Part shown: positions 28,633-37,771 of the stretch, in pieces | Layout: each line of letters starts with the position of its first letter | Numbering within the stretch: position 1 is the stretch's first letter | From: Flavobacterium stagni | GTDB lineage: Bacteria; Bacteroidota; Bacteroidia; Flavobacteriales; Flavobacteriaceae | DNA: 64,000 bases | Direction: 5' to 3' | NCBI RefSeq assembly: GCF_004122105.1 | Contig: NZ_SBKN01000007.1 | Span: 1-64,000, forward strand | Position numbers and translations under genes: made by a program | The notes under the pieces: generated by a model | The model's database searches: none | The model's input: the letters and a program-made list of their open reading frames with translations, nothing else | What the model was told of the DNA's origin: nothing

Positions 28633-28775
28633 TATAATTTCTACATAGCTTGGTTAGTCTGTTGATAATTATTTTTTAAACTATCCTCAAAATAACCGTT
28701 GTATTTTAAGTTTTTATTTTGTTTTATCTAAAAAAAACAATGAAACGATGCGATATGTAAATTTATTTTGTCGAT

Positions 28776-31583
28776 TTAGAACCATTTTCGAGTAAATAGC
28801 CCCAATAATGATTTAGGATTAATAGTAATCACAAATCGGATACGTTCCCCATAATTTTTTTGTCCAATATCCCAACCATTGCTTGAGTAAACCGGGAAAT
28901 AGAGTTCGAAATAATCGGTTACTAAATTCAATCGAATTCCGCTATCCATTTTAAACTCCGGATTTTCGCCTTTGTCTTTTAGCATACCAAAATCGGCATA
29001 GGCTTCAATCCAATTCCAAATACTCCCGCTAATATTGGTAGAAACCAACCAATGATTGGCCAATTGTTCGGTAAAACGCGATTTAAATCCACCTTCGGCA
29101 GTGATGTATTGTTGTCTAAAAAATCCGGTATTTTCTGAACGTCCCAAAAAAGAATAATCAAACATATAATCTGTCGGGCGTTCTAACGCAAAGCTGTAAT
29201 AGTCGCGGGTGTCTTTGTTGTTCAAAAAGACGCCACCGTAAAATCGAATGTTCAATTGGCGGTTGTTTTGAAACAATTGACGGTAGACCAATTCCCCAGA
29301 AGTTTTGATAAACTGGGACGAAAATTGCCAATCGGAACTGTAGGTGAATGTTTTGGTAATGGTCGAATTGGCATCGGTAAATCGTAAATTGAATACCGAA
29401 TAATTATTGGCACCCGTAGTCACCACATAATTACTAGGTTGGCGGTTCACATACACTTGACGGGCATTCAAGTACATCATGTGATTCTCTCGGAAATTTT
29501 TTTCCCGAATTCGAATGTTCACAAACGGCGTTAATTTTTCATATGTAGCATCCGGAGCATATCGAAAATGACTGCCCCCAATTCCGTAGCGCAAGGAATA
29601 CAAGCGGCCTTCACGAATGTAATTGTTAAACATCACATTAAAACTGCCCGACAAAGAGGACGAAGTTGTCGAATAGGAGGGAATAGCCTCAATGATAAAC
29701 GGTTTGTCCAAAACGGTTTTGTTGTTCAAACTCATTCCTAAAATTACTCCATCGTAATAATTATACCCAAAAACAGGCATGTACATAATTTGATTAAAAT
29801 ACGGATCTTCCAAATCACGGAACAAGCGTAACTTTATGGGACGATTCGAAATGATAAAGGGTTTTAAGGATTTCCAGTTGTTACGTTGGTTGTATTCAGG
29901 AACTAAATTTTCATAGTTCAAAACAATTTTATCGGCGTCTTTGCGGGGCAACGTATACAAACTATCTTTTCCAATGGGGGTAATCCATTGCTTGAAAACC
30001 ACTTCTTTTTTCTTGATTCCATAAACCGGAATCGGTACCGATACCTGGGTGCGATTCATGAGTCGGAACGACACACTGTCTTTGGTTTTTTGAACATCTT
30101 CAAACTTGTAATCGATGATTTCACGTGACTGGATAATCGTTTTGAAAAACCAATCCAAAGGTTGCCCAACATTACGTTCTAAGATTTGTTGAAAGTCCGA
30201 TGCCGTTACCGGTCGTTGTTGTGCTTCTGTCACAAAAGCGGCAATACTCTGGTCCAAACTACTTTTTCCTAAAAATTCTGCCAAATATTTAAAACTGAGT
30301 CCGGCACGGTATTTCGAAGCAATTTTTTCATTGAACTTCAACAATTTATCTTTGGAATCGCCCAAGGGTTGGTCCAAATTCTTCCGAGCCATCAGCATGT
30401 AGAAATAACTGTATTGCTCGTTAAAATCCAAAGAAAGAATTTTGTACCCTTTTAGTAATTTAATTTTTCCCAGCGCCCCCATCATTTTGGCATCGGGATA
30501 ATGTTCATCGATGTATTCCATCATCAAATACACCTGAATGGCATCAAACAACCAATTGTCTTTTCGAGGATCCAGTTGCAAAGTGGTTTTCAAACGATTG
30601 TACAAATACGTTTTTAGAAATTTCAATTCGTACACAAAATCATCTGGAAAAGGGCGGATGAAATTGGGCAACTGATTCAGGCCATAAAACGGATTAACTT
30701 CATAATCACTTTGGGTTACCGTGATTTTTCCAATGGGTGATTCGCCCAAATGTGCGGTGACAAAATTTTGAATTTTCTCAACCAATAATGCCTTTTGAAT
30801 GTCGTTGATGCGACGGTCATTTAGGTTCGTTGTAATTTCTAATTTCTCATTATTGAAACTCAGGTATTCCCGCTCTTTGGTCAAATACAAGTGAATTTGC
30901 AGTCGGTTTTTGCCCCTAAATTCATATTCCGTATCCGAATAGGAAAGCTGCTCCAAGTCGCTGATAGCTGTATAACCCTGCGGACGAATGCGCAAATCAA
31001 CGGTCATTGGAGCATTGGCGGCATCGTCAATATTTAAATTGCTATAGAGCAGAAAAGTACCGTTTTGCTGCATAACAGGATGCAATAGCCATTGTTTCAA
31101 AAACAGTTCACCCGCGTCATTGAAGCCGTAGCCTGTAAATTTTTTATCGGGTAATTTTAAAAAATAGGACAAGTCTAAGTGAACACTAGCGCCAGCCGCC
31201 AATGGTTCGGACAACTTTATGGCCACAATATCGGGATGATTGGCAGGTCGGTTCCAATCCAATAAGGATTTTTTGTCATCAATAACAGTTAACGTATGGG
31301 TTTGGCCCCGTTCTTTTTCGGTCGCCACGTGAAAACTGCGCACAAATTCATCGGCAAATCGGTCGGCAAGCGGCGTCGATCGGTCCGAATAGGCATTGTT
31401 CCAATCGTTTAAGTAAATGGTGGTAAGCGGTTGTTTTGTAGTGTTGACAAAAGTAAGTTCCTGGTACACATTCAAAGTTTGTTTTTCAGGGACATAGTCT
31501 ACCGTGAGTTTGGAGTAATGCTGCGCATTGAGCCATAGCGGCAACCACAAGAGTAGAGCGGTGAAATTTAACTTACTTTTCAA
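28776..31583 (-). CDS. M1 peptidase-like protein with degenerate zinc site and C-terminal outer-membrane barrel
   Basis: A 935-residue exported protein with a signal peptide ending LNAQ. The first 550 residues follow the gluzincin M1 plan: a beta sandwich, then the helical peptidase domain. Where HExxH should stand the sequence has YELKF (318-322), and the downstream W(L)xEG motif reads WLFDAIQVYL (344-353), so both zinc histidines and the glutamate ligand are missing. From about residue 560 to the C-terminal FTRKWF the protein is a run of amphipathic strands with aromatic ends, as in a beta-barrel. It is therefore probably a non-catalytic surface or assembly protein. The start is a TTG that gives MKSKLNFTALLLWLP, a good signal peptide, overlapping the SGNH-like gene by 11 nt. 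Confidence 0.8.
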   Translation of the reverse strand: MKSKLNFTALLLWLPLWLNAQHYSKLTVDYVPEKQTLNVYQELTFVNTTKQPLTTIYLNDWNNAYSDRSTPLADRFADEFVRSFHVATEKERGQTHTLTVIDDKKSLLDWNRPANHPDIVAIKLSEPLAAGASVHLDLSYFLKLPDKKFTGYGFNDAGELFLKQWLLHPVMQQNGTFLLYSNLNIDDAANAPMTVDLRIRPQGYTAISDLEQLSYSDTEYEFRGKNRLQIHLYLTKEREYLSFNNEKLEITTNLNDRRINDIQKALLVEKIQNFVTAHLGESPIGKITVTQSDYEVNPFYGLNQLPNFIRPFPDDFVYELKFLKTYLYNRLKTTLQLDPRKDNWLFDAIQVYLMMEYIDEHYPDAKMMGALGKIKLLKGYKILSLDFNEQYSYFYMLMARKNLDQPLGDSKDKLLKFNEKIASKYRAGLSFKYLAEFLGKSSLDQSIAAFVTEAQQRPVTASDFQQILERNVGQPLDWFFKTIIQSREIIDYKFEDVQKTKDSVSFRLMNRTQVSVPIPVYGIKKKEVVFKQWITPIGKDSLYTLPRKDADKIVLNYENLVPEYNQRNNWKSLKPFIISNRPIKLRLFRDLEDPYFNQIMYMPVFGYNYYDGVILGMSLNNKTVLDKPFIIEAIPSYSTTSSSLSGSFNVMFNNYIREGRLYSLRYGIGGSHFRYAPDATYEKLTPFVNIRIREKNFRENHMMYLNARQVYVNRQPSNYVVTTGANNYSVFNLRFTDANSTITKTFTYSSDWQFSSQFIKTSGELVYRQLFQNNRQLNIRFYGGVFLNNKDTRDYYSFALERPTDYMFDYSFLGRSENTGFFRQQYITAEGGFKSRFTEQLANHWLVSTNISGSIWNWIEAYADFGMLKDKGENPEFKMDSGIRLNLVTDYFELYFPVYSSNGWDIGQKNYGERIRFVITINPKSLLGLFTRKWF

Positions 31584-32472
31584 GTTTCGATTGGGGTTTA
31601 AAAAGGCTATCCAAAACCACTTGCGTGAATTTGTATGCCCCGTCTTTATTCATGTGACCGCAGGTCGAAAAATACTTGTCTTCGGTTACGGCATTTTCAA
31701 AGTTAAGAATTTCGGGGTAAACCTTTTTAATCTGATCGAAATATTCTCGGTTAATTGTTTCAGTACAAATGGGAGTAGTCATAGCAATGAGTCGAATCCC
31801 ATGTTGAGCACAAAGGCGTTTAATTTTTTCGTAGGCAATGTTGCGCTTCGGACTGTATTTTTTTAAATCGGCGGGAACCAAAGGATGTTGGTTTTGAAAC
31901 AATGGATAAAATCCGTCGTTATCCAATTGATTGGTGGGTTCTTGCTTCAAAGTTTTCCACATTTCTCGAAAACCCGTACGCGCATCATAATGCATGTAGC
32001 GGTAAAACGGAATGTACAGTAAATAGGGATATTCCTCAATAGTTTGGTAGTAATTTCGAATGGTCTCCGACTGATGTAAATAGGGCATGAATAAAGAACG
32101 AATCGCTTCCGAATGGTCGTTGGTATTGATGTTCAAATCCACTTGAAGTATCAAGGTCTTGATTTTGTAATGGCGCTCAATCATGAGTTCCAACATCAAG
32201 GCCGATTCCTCCAAACGCGAGCGGGTGAGTCCGAAATTGTAGGATTTTAATCCCGCTTTGTTAAAGACTTCAGGTACAAAATGATTGTTGACCCGCGACG
32301 AACCCAAAAAGACGACATCGTAGTGCAAGTCTTTGGAATCATAGAGGTAACTGATTTTGTTGCGTTTTACCGAACTGTTTGTGTACACCGAAGTATATAA
32401 GGCATCCAGGGCAATTAAGGTGATGATTCCCAATCCGATGATTTTCAATAAAAAGAGGACAAACTTTTTCAT
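31573..32472 (-). CDS. SGNH/DltD-like membrane-anchored protein, partner of MBOAT acyltransferase
   Basis: A 299-residue protein with one N-terminal transmembrane helix (FVLFLLKIIGLGIITLIAL) and an exported domain. The stretch VVFLGSSRVNNHF (GSSR motif) and the late CGHMNKDGAYKF (histidine near a possible DxxH site) resemble SGNH-hydrolase-like proteins such as AlgJ or DltD. It shares one base with the MBOAT stop (TAATG). MBOAT-plus-SGNH pairs O-acylate exported polysaccharides or teichoic acids: the MBOAT moves the acyl group across the membrane and the SGNH partner hands it to the target. The target here is unknown, and a missing classical GDSL block leaves the chemistry uncertain. Confidence 0.75.
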   Translation of the reverse strand: MKKFVLFLLKIIGLGIITLIALDALYTSVYTNSSVKRNKISYLYDSKDLHYDVVFLGSSRVNNHFVPEVFNKAGLKSYNFGLTRSRLEESALMLELMIERHYKIKTLILQVDLNINTNDHSEAIRSLFMPYLHQSETIRNYYQTIEEYPYLLYIPFYRYMHYDARTGFREMWKTLKQEPTNQLDNDGFYPLFQNQHPLVPADLKKYSPKRNIAYEKIKRLCAQHGIRLIAMTTPICTETINREYFDQIKKVYPEILNFENAVTEDKYFSTCGHMNKDGAYKFTQVVLDSLFKPQSKLEK

Positions 32473-33905
32473 TAGAATTGGAAATAAATAAAGTTCTTAT
32501 AATCGGAATAAACACCTAATGCCAATAATGCTGCCAAGCATAGACTCAATTTGACCCAACTCCAGCGGCCAGAAATCGGTTCGATACGGTACCGGTGTAC
32601 CCATTCAAATCCCACAAAAACGACCAATAACGCCAATAGTTCATAATTGTATCGTTCGATAGCAAAATATTGAACTTGGAATTGACCATTGGTAAATAAA
32701 CGTTTGAGGTATTCCAAGGCTTTGGAAAGGGATTCGGCGCGAAAGAAAACCCAAGCCAAACAACTCAACGCAAATGTTATCAAGATGTTGAATACAGTTT
32801 GCACCGATTCCCAATCGGGTCGGAGTACGATTTCATCCACATTTTTGCGGTTGCGGTTGAGTAAGAGTAAGGGTAAAAAATACAACGCATTAATCAACCC
32901 CCAAATAACAAAAGTCCAATTGGCTCCATGCCAAAATCCGCTGACCAAAAAGATGATGAACGTATTGCGAATGCGCATAGCTTTGCCGCCCGAATTCCCG
33001 CCCAACGGAATGTATAAATAATCCCGAAACCATGAGGATAAGGATATATGCCAACGGCGCCAAAACTCGGCAATGTCTCTCGAAAAATAAGGGTAATTGA
33101 AGTTTTTCAACAAATCGATGCCAAACAATTTCGATGTCCCCAACGCGATATCGGAATAGCCGGAAAAGTCACCATATATTTGAAACGCAAAATACACAGC
33201 ACCTAAAATCAGTGAAAGGGAGTTCATCGACCCCGCATGATTGAAGATTTCATTGGCATAATTGGCACACGAATCGGCAATGACAATCTTTTTTACCAAT
33301 CCCCAAATGATTTGAAAAACGCCTTCTTTGGCTTTTTCAAAGTTAAAATCGCGTCTCACTTTTAATTGCGGGAGTAGGTGGGTGGCGCGCTCGATCGGAC
33401 CTGCAACAAGTAGCGGAAAATAACTCACAAACAAGGAATAATCCACAAAATTCCGCTCGGCTTTAATTCGTCCGTAGAAAATGTCAATGATGTAGGACAA
33501 TCCGTGAAAAGTATAAAATGAAATCCCTACCGGCAATATAACATCCAATACATAGGGGTGGACTTGAAACCCAAATCCGGATAGTAACGCTGCAAAGGAA
33601 GTGGCAAAGAAATTATAGTATTTGAAAATCCCCAAGAATCCCACGTTGATGCCCACGCACAACCATAACCAACGCAGTTTGCCCGCACGGGAATCTTGTT
33701 TTTCAATCAATAAAGCACAACTGTAATCGAGTAATGTTGAGAATATTAATAAGAACAAAAACTTCCAATCCCAACAGGCATAAAAGTAATAACTCGCCAA
33801 AATCAAGAGCAGATTCTGTCCCTCACGACGGCGACCGCCAATTACCCAATACAGGATAAAGACTATCGGTAAAAACGCCGCAAAATGGAAAGAGTTGAAA
33901 TACAT
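32472..33905 (-). CDS. MBOAT family membrane-bound O-acyltransferase
   Basis: A 477-residue polytopic protein with about 11-12 transmembrane segments. Key motifs are WRRWHISLSSWFRDYLYIPLGG and the catalytic histidine His326 in SGFWHGANWTFVIWG, both typical of the AlgI/DltB branch. It transfers acyl (often acetyl) groups across the inner membrane. It heads a three-gene operon with the SGNH-like protein and the M1-like barrel protein, the stop and start codons overlapping at each junction. It may modify an exopolysaccharide or other envelope glycan. Confidence 0.92.
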   Translation of the reverse strand: MYFNSFHFAAFLPIVFILYWVIGGRRREGQNLLLILASYYFYACWDWKFLFLLIFSTLLDYSCALLIEKQDSRAGKLRWLWLCVGINVGFLGIFKYYNFFATSFAALLSGFGFQVHPYVLDVILPVGISFYTFHGLSYIIDIFYGRIKAERNFVDYSLFVSYFPLLVAGPIERATHLLPQLKVRRDFNFEKAKEGVFQIIWGLVKKIVIADSCANYANEIFNHAGSMNSLSLILGAVYFAFQIYGDFSGYSDIALGTSKLFGIDLLKNFNYPYFSRDIAEFWRRWHISLSSWFRDYLYIPLGGNSGGKAMRIRNTFIIFLVSGFWHGANWTFVIWGLINALYFLPLLLLNRNRKNVDEIVLRPDWESVQTVFNILITFALSCLAWVFFRAESLSKALEYLKRLFTNGQFQVQYFAIERYNYELLALLVVFVGFEWVHRYRIEPISGRWSWVKLSLCLAALLALGVYSDYKNFIYFQF

Positions 33906-33907
33906 TT

Positions 33908-34088
33908 TAGTAATTAGTTTTCAGTCATCAGTCATCAGTCAACAGTCAACAGTTGTCAGTCAACAGTCAACAGTTGTCAGTCATCAGTCAACAGTTCTCA
34001 GTTATTCGTCTACAAAATTGGAGATTTCCCACTGATTACTGAGCTCTGTATACTGAGCTCTGTATACTGTACACTGAACTCTGCCCCC
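33908..34088. repeat. Drifting short-period repeats
   Basis: Many imperfect 7-8 nt units of the CAGTCAACAGT / CAGTCATCAGT type give way to CTGTATACTGAGCTCTG units. They carry no coding frame and lie just upstream of the MBOAT operon, whose promoter must lie in or beyond them. They resemble the block at 45906-46020 with altered bases. Confidence 0.75.
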
Positions 34089-34138
34089 TGAAACCGCGTG
34101 CAAAAGTACGCTATTTGTTCACTTCGACCAACGACAAT

Positions 34139-34172
34139 AAAAAAAATCCAACAGCGGGACTATTGGATTTTT
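34139..34172 (-). terminator. Terminator of the LOG family gene
   Basis: A stem AAATCCAA/TTGGATTT with an 11-nt loop and a T run on the minus strand, about 17 nt after the stop. The plus strand also ends in five T. Confidence 0.85.
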
Positions 34173-34188
34173 GTATCAAACTGTTTTT

Positions 34189-34914
34189 TTAGAAGTTCGG
34201 ACTCAAATTGTACTTCTTGTAGAAGTTGTCGAGGGCTTCCACCACTTCGTCTTCGGTGTCGACCACTTTGATTAAGTTCATGTCTTCGGGATTGGCGTTG
34301 TGGTATTTCTCAATAATCACCGATTTAATCCAGTCGAGTAGTCCGGACCAGAATTCGGTTCCCACCAAAATAATTGGGAACTTTCCAATTTTCTTCGTTT
34401 GAATCAAGGTAATCGCTTCAAACAATTCGTCCAACGTTCCAAATCCGCCGGGCATCACCACAAATCCTTGCGAATATTTGACAAACATTACTTTTCGAAC
34501 AAAGAAATAATCAAAATTCAAGTTTTTATCTTTGTCGATATACGGATTGAAATGTTGCTCAAACGGCAATTCGATGTTTAAACCTACTGAAGTTCCACCG
34601 CCAGAATGCGCTCCTTTATTTCCCGCTTCCATAATACCGGGTCCGCCACCAGTAATAACACCGTAACCGGCTTTACTGATTTTGTAAGCAATGCGCTCGG
34701 CCAATAAATAGTACTTATGATCCGGTTTGGTTCGCGCCGATCCAAAAATCGATACACAAGGACCAATGCGGGCCATGGTTTCGTAACCGTTTACGAATTC
34801 GGACATGATTTTGAAAATCGCCCAAGAATCGTTGGTGCGAATTTCGTTCCAGGTTTTTTGTTTTAGCTTATCCTGGATGCGTTCATCTTCATTTTTGTAA
34901 TCGTCAAATGCCAT
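34189..34914 (-). CDS. LOG family protein (TIGR00730 Rossmann fold)
   Basis: A 241-residue nucleotide-binding protein. Motifs are VSIFGSARTKP near residue 53, GYGVITGGGPGIMEAGNKGA and the catalytic VMPGGFGTLDELFEA. The family hydrolyses nucleoside 5'-monophosphates, releasing base and ribose 5-phosphate; plant LOG proteins activate cytokinins this way. The bacterial substrate is uncertain. The N-terminal 40 residues before the fold are charged and helical. It is monocistronic with a terminator. Confidence 0.9.
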   Translation of the reverse strand: MAFDDYKNEDERIQDKLKQKTWNEIRTNDSWAIFKIMSEFVNGYETMARIGPCVSIFGSARTKPDHKYYLLAERIAYKISKAGYGVITGGGPGIMEAGNKGAHSGGGTSVGLNIELPFEQHFNPYIDKDKNLNFDYFFVRKVMFVKYSQGFVVMPGGFGTLDELFEAITLIQTKKIGKFPIILVGTEFWSGLLDWIKSVIIEKYHNANPEDMNLIKVVDTEDEVVEALDNFYKKYNLSPNF

Positions 34915-34945
34915 ATTGCTGAATGGTTTTTTATTTTATTTTTTT

Positions 34946-35013
34946 GGAGCTATTTCCGGTCTTCGCCAGTCGCTTCCCTTCGGGCGAGCTCCAACAATGG
35001 CTCAACCCGGGCT
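34946..35013 (-). repeat. Dispersed intergenic repeat, copy 3
   Basis: On the minus strand it starts TAGCCCGGGTTGAG, contains CATTGTTGGAGCTC and AAGCGACTGGCGAA, and ends in GGAGC complement, as copy 4 does near 45.2 kb. It begins 32 nt upstream of the LOG start, so it could carry or disturb that promoter. Confidence 0.75.
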
Positions 35014-35073
35014 AAAAAAAAGCGTGCTAAGATACGACTTTATTTTGTTTAAGGAAGTGAAAATTTTAGACCT

Positions 35074-35098
35074 AAAAAAACCGGCCTTGCGACCGGTT
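35074..35098 (-). terminator. Rho-independent terminator
   Basis: A stem AACCGG/CCGGTT with an 8-nt loop and a seven-T run on the minus strand, 12 nt after the stop of the gene starting at 35610. Confidence 0.88.
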
Positions 35099-35109
35099 CC
35101 CCTCTTTAA

Positions 35110-35610
35110 CTATGGATTTACTAAAATCGCATAAATTTTCTTTCGAATTTGGTACTCGTCCATCTCGTCGACTTGTGCGACTTGACGCTGTAGGGTTTGG
35201 AAAATTTCTTTGTACTGCTCGAGGTTGTCAAGATACAACCCTTCGTTTAGCGTGAAATCCAATTGCCATCCTAAATATTCAAGGAGCAACTGATTGCTTC
35301 CATGGTGTTCCATCGCTTCTGAAATGGCATGAAAGATGTCTAAAAAATGCACGGCATCGCATTCCTCAAAAGGATCCAAAACAATGAACAAAACATAACC
35401 ACAAAGGTTTTTGTACTGCCCTTGTTTCAAGTCTTGTAAAATTGCTTTGAAATACGTTGTTTTAATCTTTTCCCGATGTTGACTGAACATATTGTACAGA
35501 TGAACATTCATTTCAGGAAAAGGCGTGTAGTGCACGGGGTCCATTTTCTCCAGGAAATCCTGGGCCTTAACAATGAAATTGTGGTTAATTTCAAAATCCT
35601 TGTACGTCAT
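35110..35610 (-). CDS. Conserved hypothetical protein, soluble and helical
   Basis: A 166-residue protein I do not recognise. It is acidic, rich in aromatic and histidine residues, and reads as largely alpha-helical throughout; no signal peptide or membrane segment is seen. The chosen ATG gives MTYKDFEINHNF; an 11-residue upstream extension from a later in-frame start is less likely because an inverted repeat with a -7 box lies exactly there. It is a single gene with its own terminator. Confidence 0.65.
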   Translation of the reverse strand: MTYKDFEINHNFIVKAQDFLEKMDPVHYTPFPEMNVHLYNMFSQHREKIKTTYFKAILQDLKQGQYKNLCGYVLFIVLDPFEECDAVHFLDIFHAISEAMEHHGSNQLLLEYLGWQLDFTLNEGLYLDNLEQYKEIFQTLQRQVAQVDEMDEYQIRKKIYAILVNP

Positions 35611-35630
35611 AGTTTCTAAATTGGGGCTTA

Positions 35631-35657
35631 GTAGAACAAACATAAGAAAAGTTCTAC
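35631..35657 (-). promoter_or_regulatory. Inverted repeat over a -7 box (possible operator)
   Basis: GTAGAAC and GTTCTAC (7 bp, perfect) are separated by 13 bp, and the minus-strand -7 box TATGTTTG (35637-35644) sits at the edge between them. It is about 30 nt before the hypothetical gene at 35610. A dimeric repressor could bind here; this is inference. Confidence 0.4.
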
Positions 35658-35818
35658 AATTTTGTAATACGAAATTCTACGTATTTGTCCTATTTAACAT
35701 TTGTTTTTTCACCCTATTTCAATAGGAAAAAACCTATTTGATTGTAAATCATTGGATTTGTTGACTTGGTTACTCAATTTTTATTGTTGATAAAATTTCT
35801 TAATAACTTTTACACGGC

Positions 35819-35852
35819 TTGGGTTAAACAAAATAGGGGACTTCTATTTTTG
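35819..35852 (+). promoter_or_regulatory. Flavobacterial promoter of the YegP-like gene
   Basis: TTG, a 23-nt spacer, then TATTTTTG fits the consensus. The -7 box is 28 nt before the start codon. Confidence 0.7.
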
Positions 35853-35880
35853 TAACCAACCAATAACTAACCAGCCAAAT

Positions 35881-36261
35881 ATGGGTGCTTTTGTCATCAG
35901 TAAACGACTTAATGGAGATTATAAATTCATATTTGCCTCACGCAGAGGGAAAACCGTGTTCACGAGTATCGCTTGTAAACAAAAAGCGGATTGCGAACGG
36001 ATGATTGCCGGTATCAAAGAAAATACCGATTGGTTTACGTTTACTAAAATAAAAGCGAGTGGGGGAAAGTTGTTTTTTCGTTTGTCCAAGGACGGATTGG
36101 TATTGGCAACGAGCCGCAAGTTTACAACCGAACGCTTATTGCAAAAAGGAATTGATGAAATTGTGCGAAGTGTAGCTTCCGCCGAAGTGTTGGATTTTTC
36201 TGAATTAGAAACGGTTTTTCCTACTGAAGAAGAAGTGTTTGGAATGCCTGAAGCGTCTTGA
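35881..36261 (+). CDS. YegP/DUF1508 family protein
   Basis: A 126-residue soluble protein with two related DUF1508 units: MGAFVISKRLNGDYKFIFAS and GGKLFFRLSKDGLVLATSRK. Each is a short beta-hairpin-like sheet with a helix, as in E. coli YegP. The acidic C-terminal tail (ETVFPTEEEVF) is extra. The family has no proved function. It faces the VOC gene, leaving 21 bp between the stops. Confidence 0.85.
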   Translation: MGAFVISKRLNGDYKFIFASRRGKTVFTSIACKQKADCERMIAGIKENTDWFTFTKIKASGGKLFFRLSKDGLVLATSRKFTTERLLQKGIDEIVRSVASAEVLDFSELETVFPTEEEVFGMPEAS

Positions 36262-36282
36262 TAAGTTACTCCAATATTTAGG

Positions 36283-36639
36283 TCAGATCGCTTGCCCAAA
36301 CGTCAAAAGGTTGTGATCAGGATCCAATAGCGAAAATTCCCGCTGTCCCCACGCTTTCGTTTCCAAAACACCATTGGGATGAATCGGTGTGTTTTTGGAT
36401 AAGTATTCGTTGTATAACGCATCTATTGCTGTTGTACGAAGGTACAATTGACCGTCGTTTTCTTTGGGATTTAATGTCTCATGAAGAAAAAAATGGAGTT
36501 CATGGCTGTCACGTTCCAACATTAAATAATAAGGGTAAAAAGCATTTCCCAACTCCCGAAACCCCAACAATTGGGTATAAAAATCCAAGGTGACTTGGCG
36601 GTTTCGCATCGGGAGTTTGGAAATAACAGCAGTAATCAT
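36283..36639 (-). CDS. VOC (glyoxalase/bleomycin resistance) family protein
   Basis: A 118-residue single VOC domain with the ISKLPMRNRQVTLDFYTQLLG start, the ELHFFLHE metal-side strand and SLLDPDHNLLTFGQ near the end. In bleomycin-resistance-like members, such a protein binds a small molecule; a dioxygenase or isomerase activity is also possible. It follows the membrane-protein gene by 3 nt and is likely co-transcribed with it. Confidence 0.85.
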   Translation of the reverse strand: MITAVISKLPMRNRQVTLDFYTQLLGFRELGNAFYPYYLMLERDSHELHFFLHETLNPKENDGQLYLRTTAIDALYNEYLSKNTPIHPNGVLETKAWGQREFSLLDPDHNLLTFGQAI

Positions 36640-36642
36640 AAT

Positions 36643-37200
36643 TTATGCATTTTCTTCCGTTTCCACTACTCGGAACGAAAATTTGAATCCTTCGTACATG
36701 GCAATTCCATAGAAAAGAAGATCAATCGGACTAAAAGCTTCCATCATCGCTTCGGGGATTAATCCAAAGTCAATAAAACTTAAGGCATCAAAATAGCCAA
36801 CGCCTAATTCTTGAGCTACAAATCCGATTAAACTGAAAACATTACCCAAAACACATCCTATTAAGGCGAGTAATGCTCCCGTAATACCGAATTTTAATTC
36901 CAACCCTTTTCCTAAAAAGCGATTCGCAAATCCGACCATGAGTCCGATCGCTAATGCCATATACCCAATTTGATGTTCGGTAGCTACAGTAACTACAGCC
37001 CATAAAATAGCGCCAACTAATGCGGCACCCAGAGCCCCTAAGGTTCCCATCAAATAATTTTGCTCTTGTTGTAAGGCTTCTAGATCAATTGTAGCTACCG
37101 CAGAAGTTTCTTGAATTTCTTCAACGGGTTGTATTTCTGTTGCATGACCTTGTAATTCATTTCCATTGTCAACAGTTTGTTCGTTTTGGTTTTCTTCCAT
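36643..37200 (-). CDS. Membrane protein, unknown, with acidic N-terminal tail
   Basis: A 185-residue protein with an acidic, disordered first 45 residues (NEQTVDNGNELQ and so on), then about four transmembrane segments (GTLGALGAALVGAILWAVV, MALAIGLMVGFANRFLG, ITGALLALIGCVLGNVFSLI and a final hydrophobic stretch). I do not recognise a domain with a named function, although similar proteins accompany zinc-ribbon membrane proteins in other Bacteroidetes. It is part of a minus-strand run with the VOC gene after it. Confidence 0.6.
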   Translation of the reverse strand: MEENQNEQTVDNGNELQGHATEIQPVEEIQETSAVATIDLEALQQEQNYLMGTLGALGAALVGAILWAVVTVATEHQIGYMALAIGLMVGFANRFLGKGLELKFGITGALLALIGCVLGNVFSLIGFVAQELGVGYFDALSFIDFGLIPEAMMEAFSPIDLLFYGIAMYEGFKFSFRVVETEENA

Positions 37201-37220
37201 GTTTGTAGTTTGATTATTGG

Positions 37221-37733
37221 TTAGCTTTCTATAGTGATACTTAGTATTTTTCCATTCTTGTCTACGGTAATGACCAATAGATAATCGGTTTGTTCTGGGT
37301 CTAAGGAATAATCAAAAACCGCATAATATTCTGGTGAATTGGGAAAAATACCGATGCGTTTTAAACGGGTCATTTTTAGAAATTGATCCGATTTTCCGTT
37401 GATAAGTTCACTATGAAATTCAAAATAGTCCCTGACCATATTTTTGGTTCCCGATTGAATGTCCGTTTTGAATTGTTGACAAAATTGGTTGTCCCAAGTG
37501 TCTATTTGTGCAATAAAGGCATTGATTTGCTGTAATTCTTCGGCATTGGTTTGGGGATTGTCAAAATAAATATCCAAGACAATGGAGCGTTGATTGACAA
37601 CCCAACTTCTTTGGTATTCCTGTTGATCCGGATGGGTGAAGTCTGCTTTTTCAAATCCTTTTACCAAAGGCAGTCCCGATTGCGCTTGTACTTGAAGTAG
37701 TAGCCAAAAAAAGAGAAAAGTCGTTTTATGCAT
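37221..37733 (-). CDS. Secreted hypothetical protein
   Basis: A 170-residue protein with a clear signal peptide (TTFLFFWLLLQVQAQS). The mature part alternates strands and short helices and ends in a beta hairpin (DYLLVITVDKNGKILSITIES). No cysteine pair, lipobox or known motif is visible. It sits 20 nt upstream of the membrane-protein gene and is probably in the same transcript. Confidence 0.6.
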   Translation of the reverse strand: MHKTTFLFFWLLLQVQAQSGLPLVKGFEKADFTHPDQQEYQRSWVVNQRSIVLDIYFDNPQTNAEELQQINAFIAQIDTWDNQFCQQFKTDIQSGTKNMVRDYFEFHSELINGKSDQFLKMTRLKRIGIFPNSPEYYAVFDYSLDPEQTDYLLVITVDKNGKILSITIES

Positions 37734-37771
37734 AGCCGCTGAATGGCGTTTAAATTATTTTCAATAAATAT

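Noticed and set aside
28776..31583. Annotating the protein as an active aminopeptidase
   Set aside because: HExxH and the distal glutamate motif are both absent.
33908..34088. Possible CRISPR array from the CAGTCAACAGT repeats
   Set aside because: Units are 7-8 nt, imperfect, and without unique spacers of uniform length; no cas gene is near.
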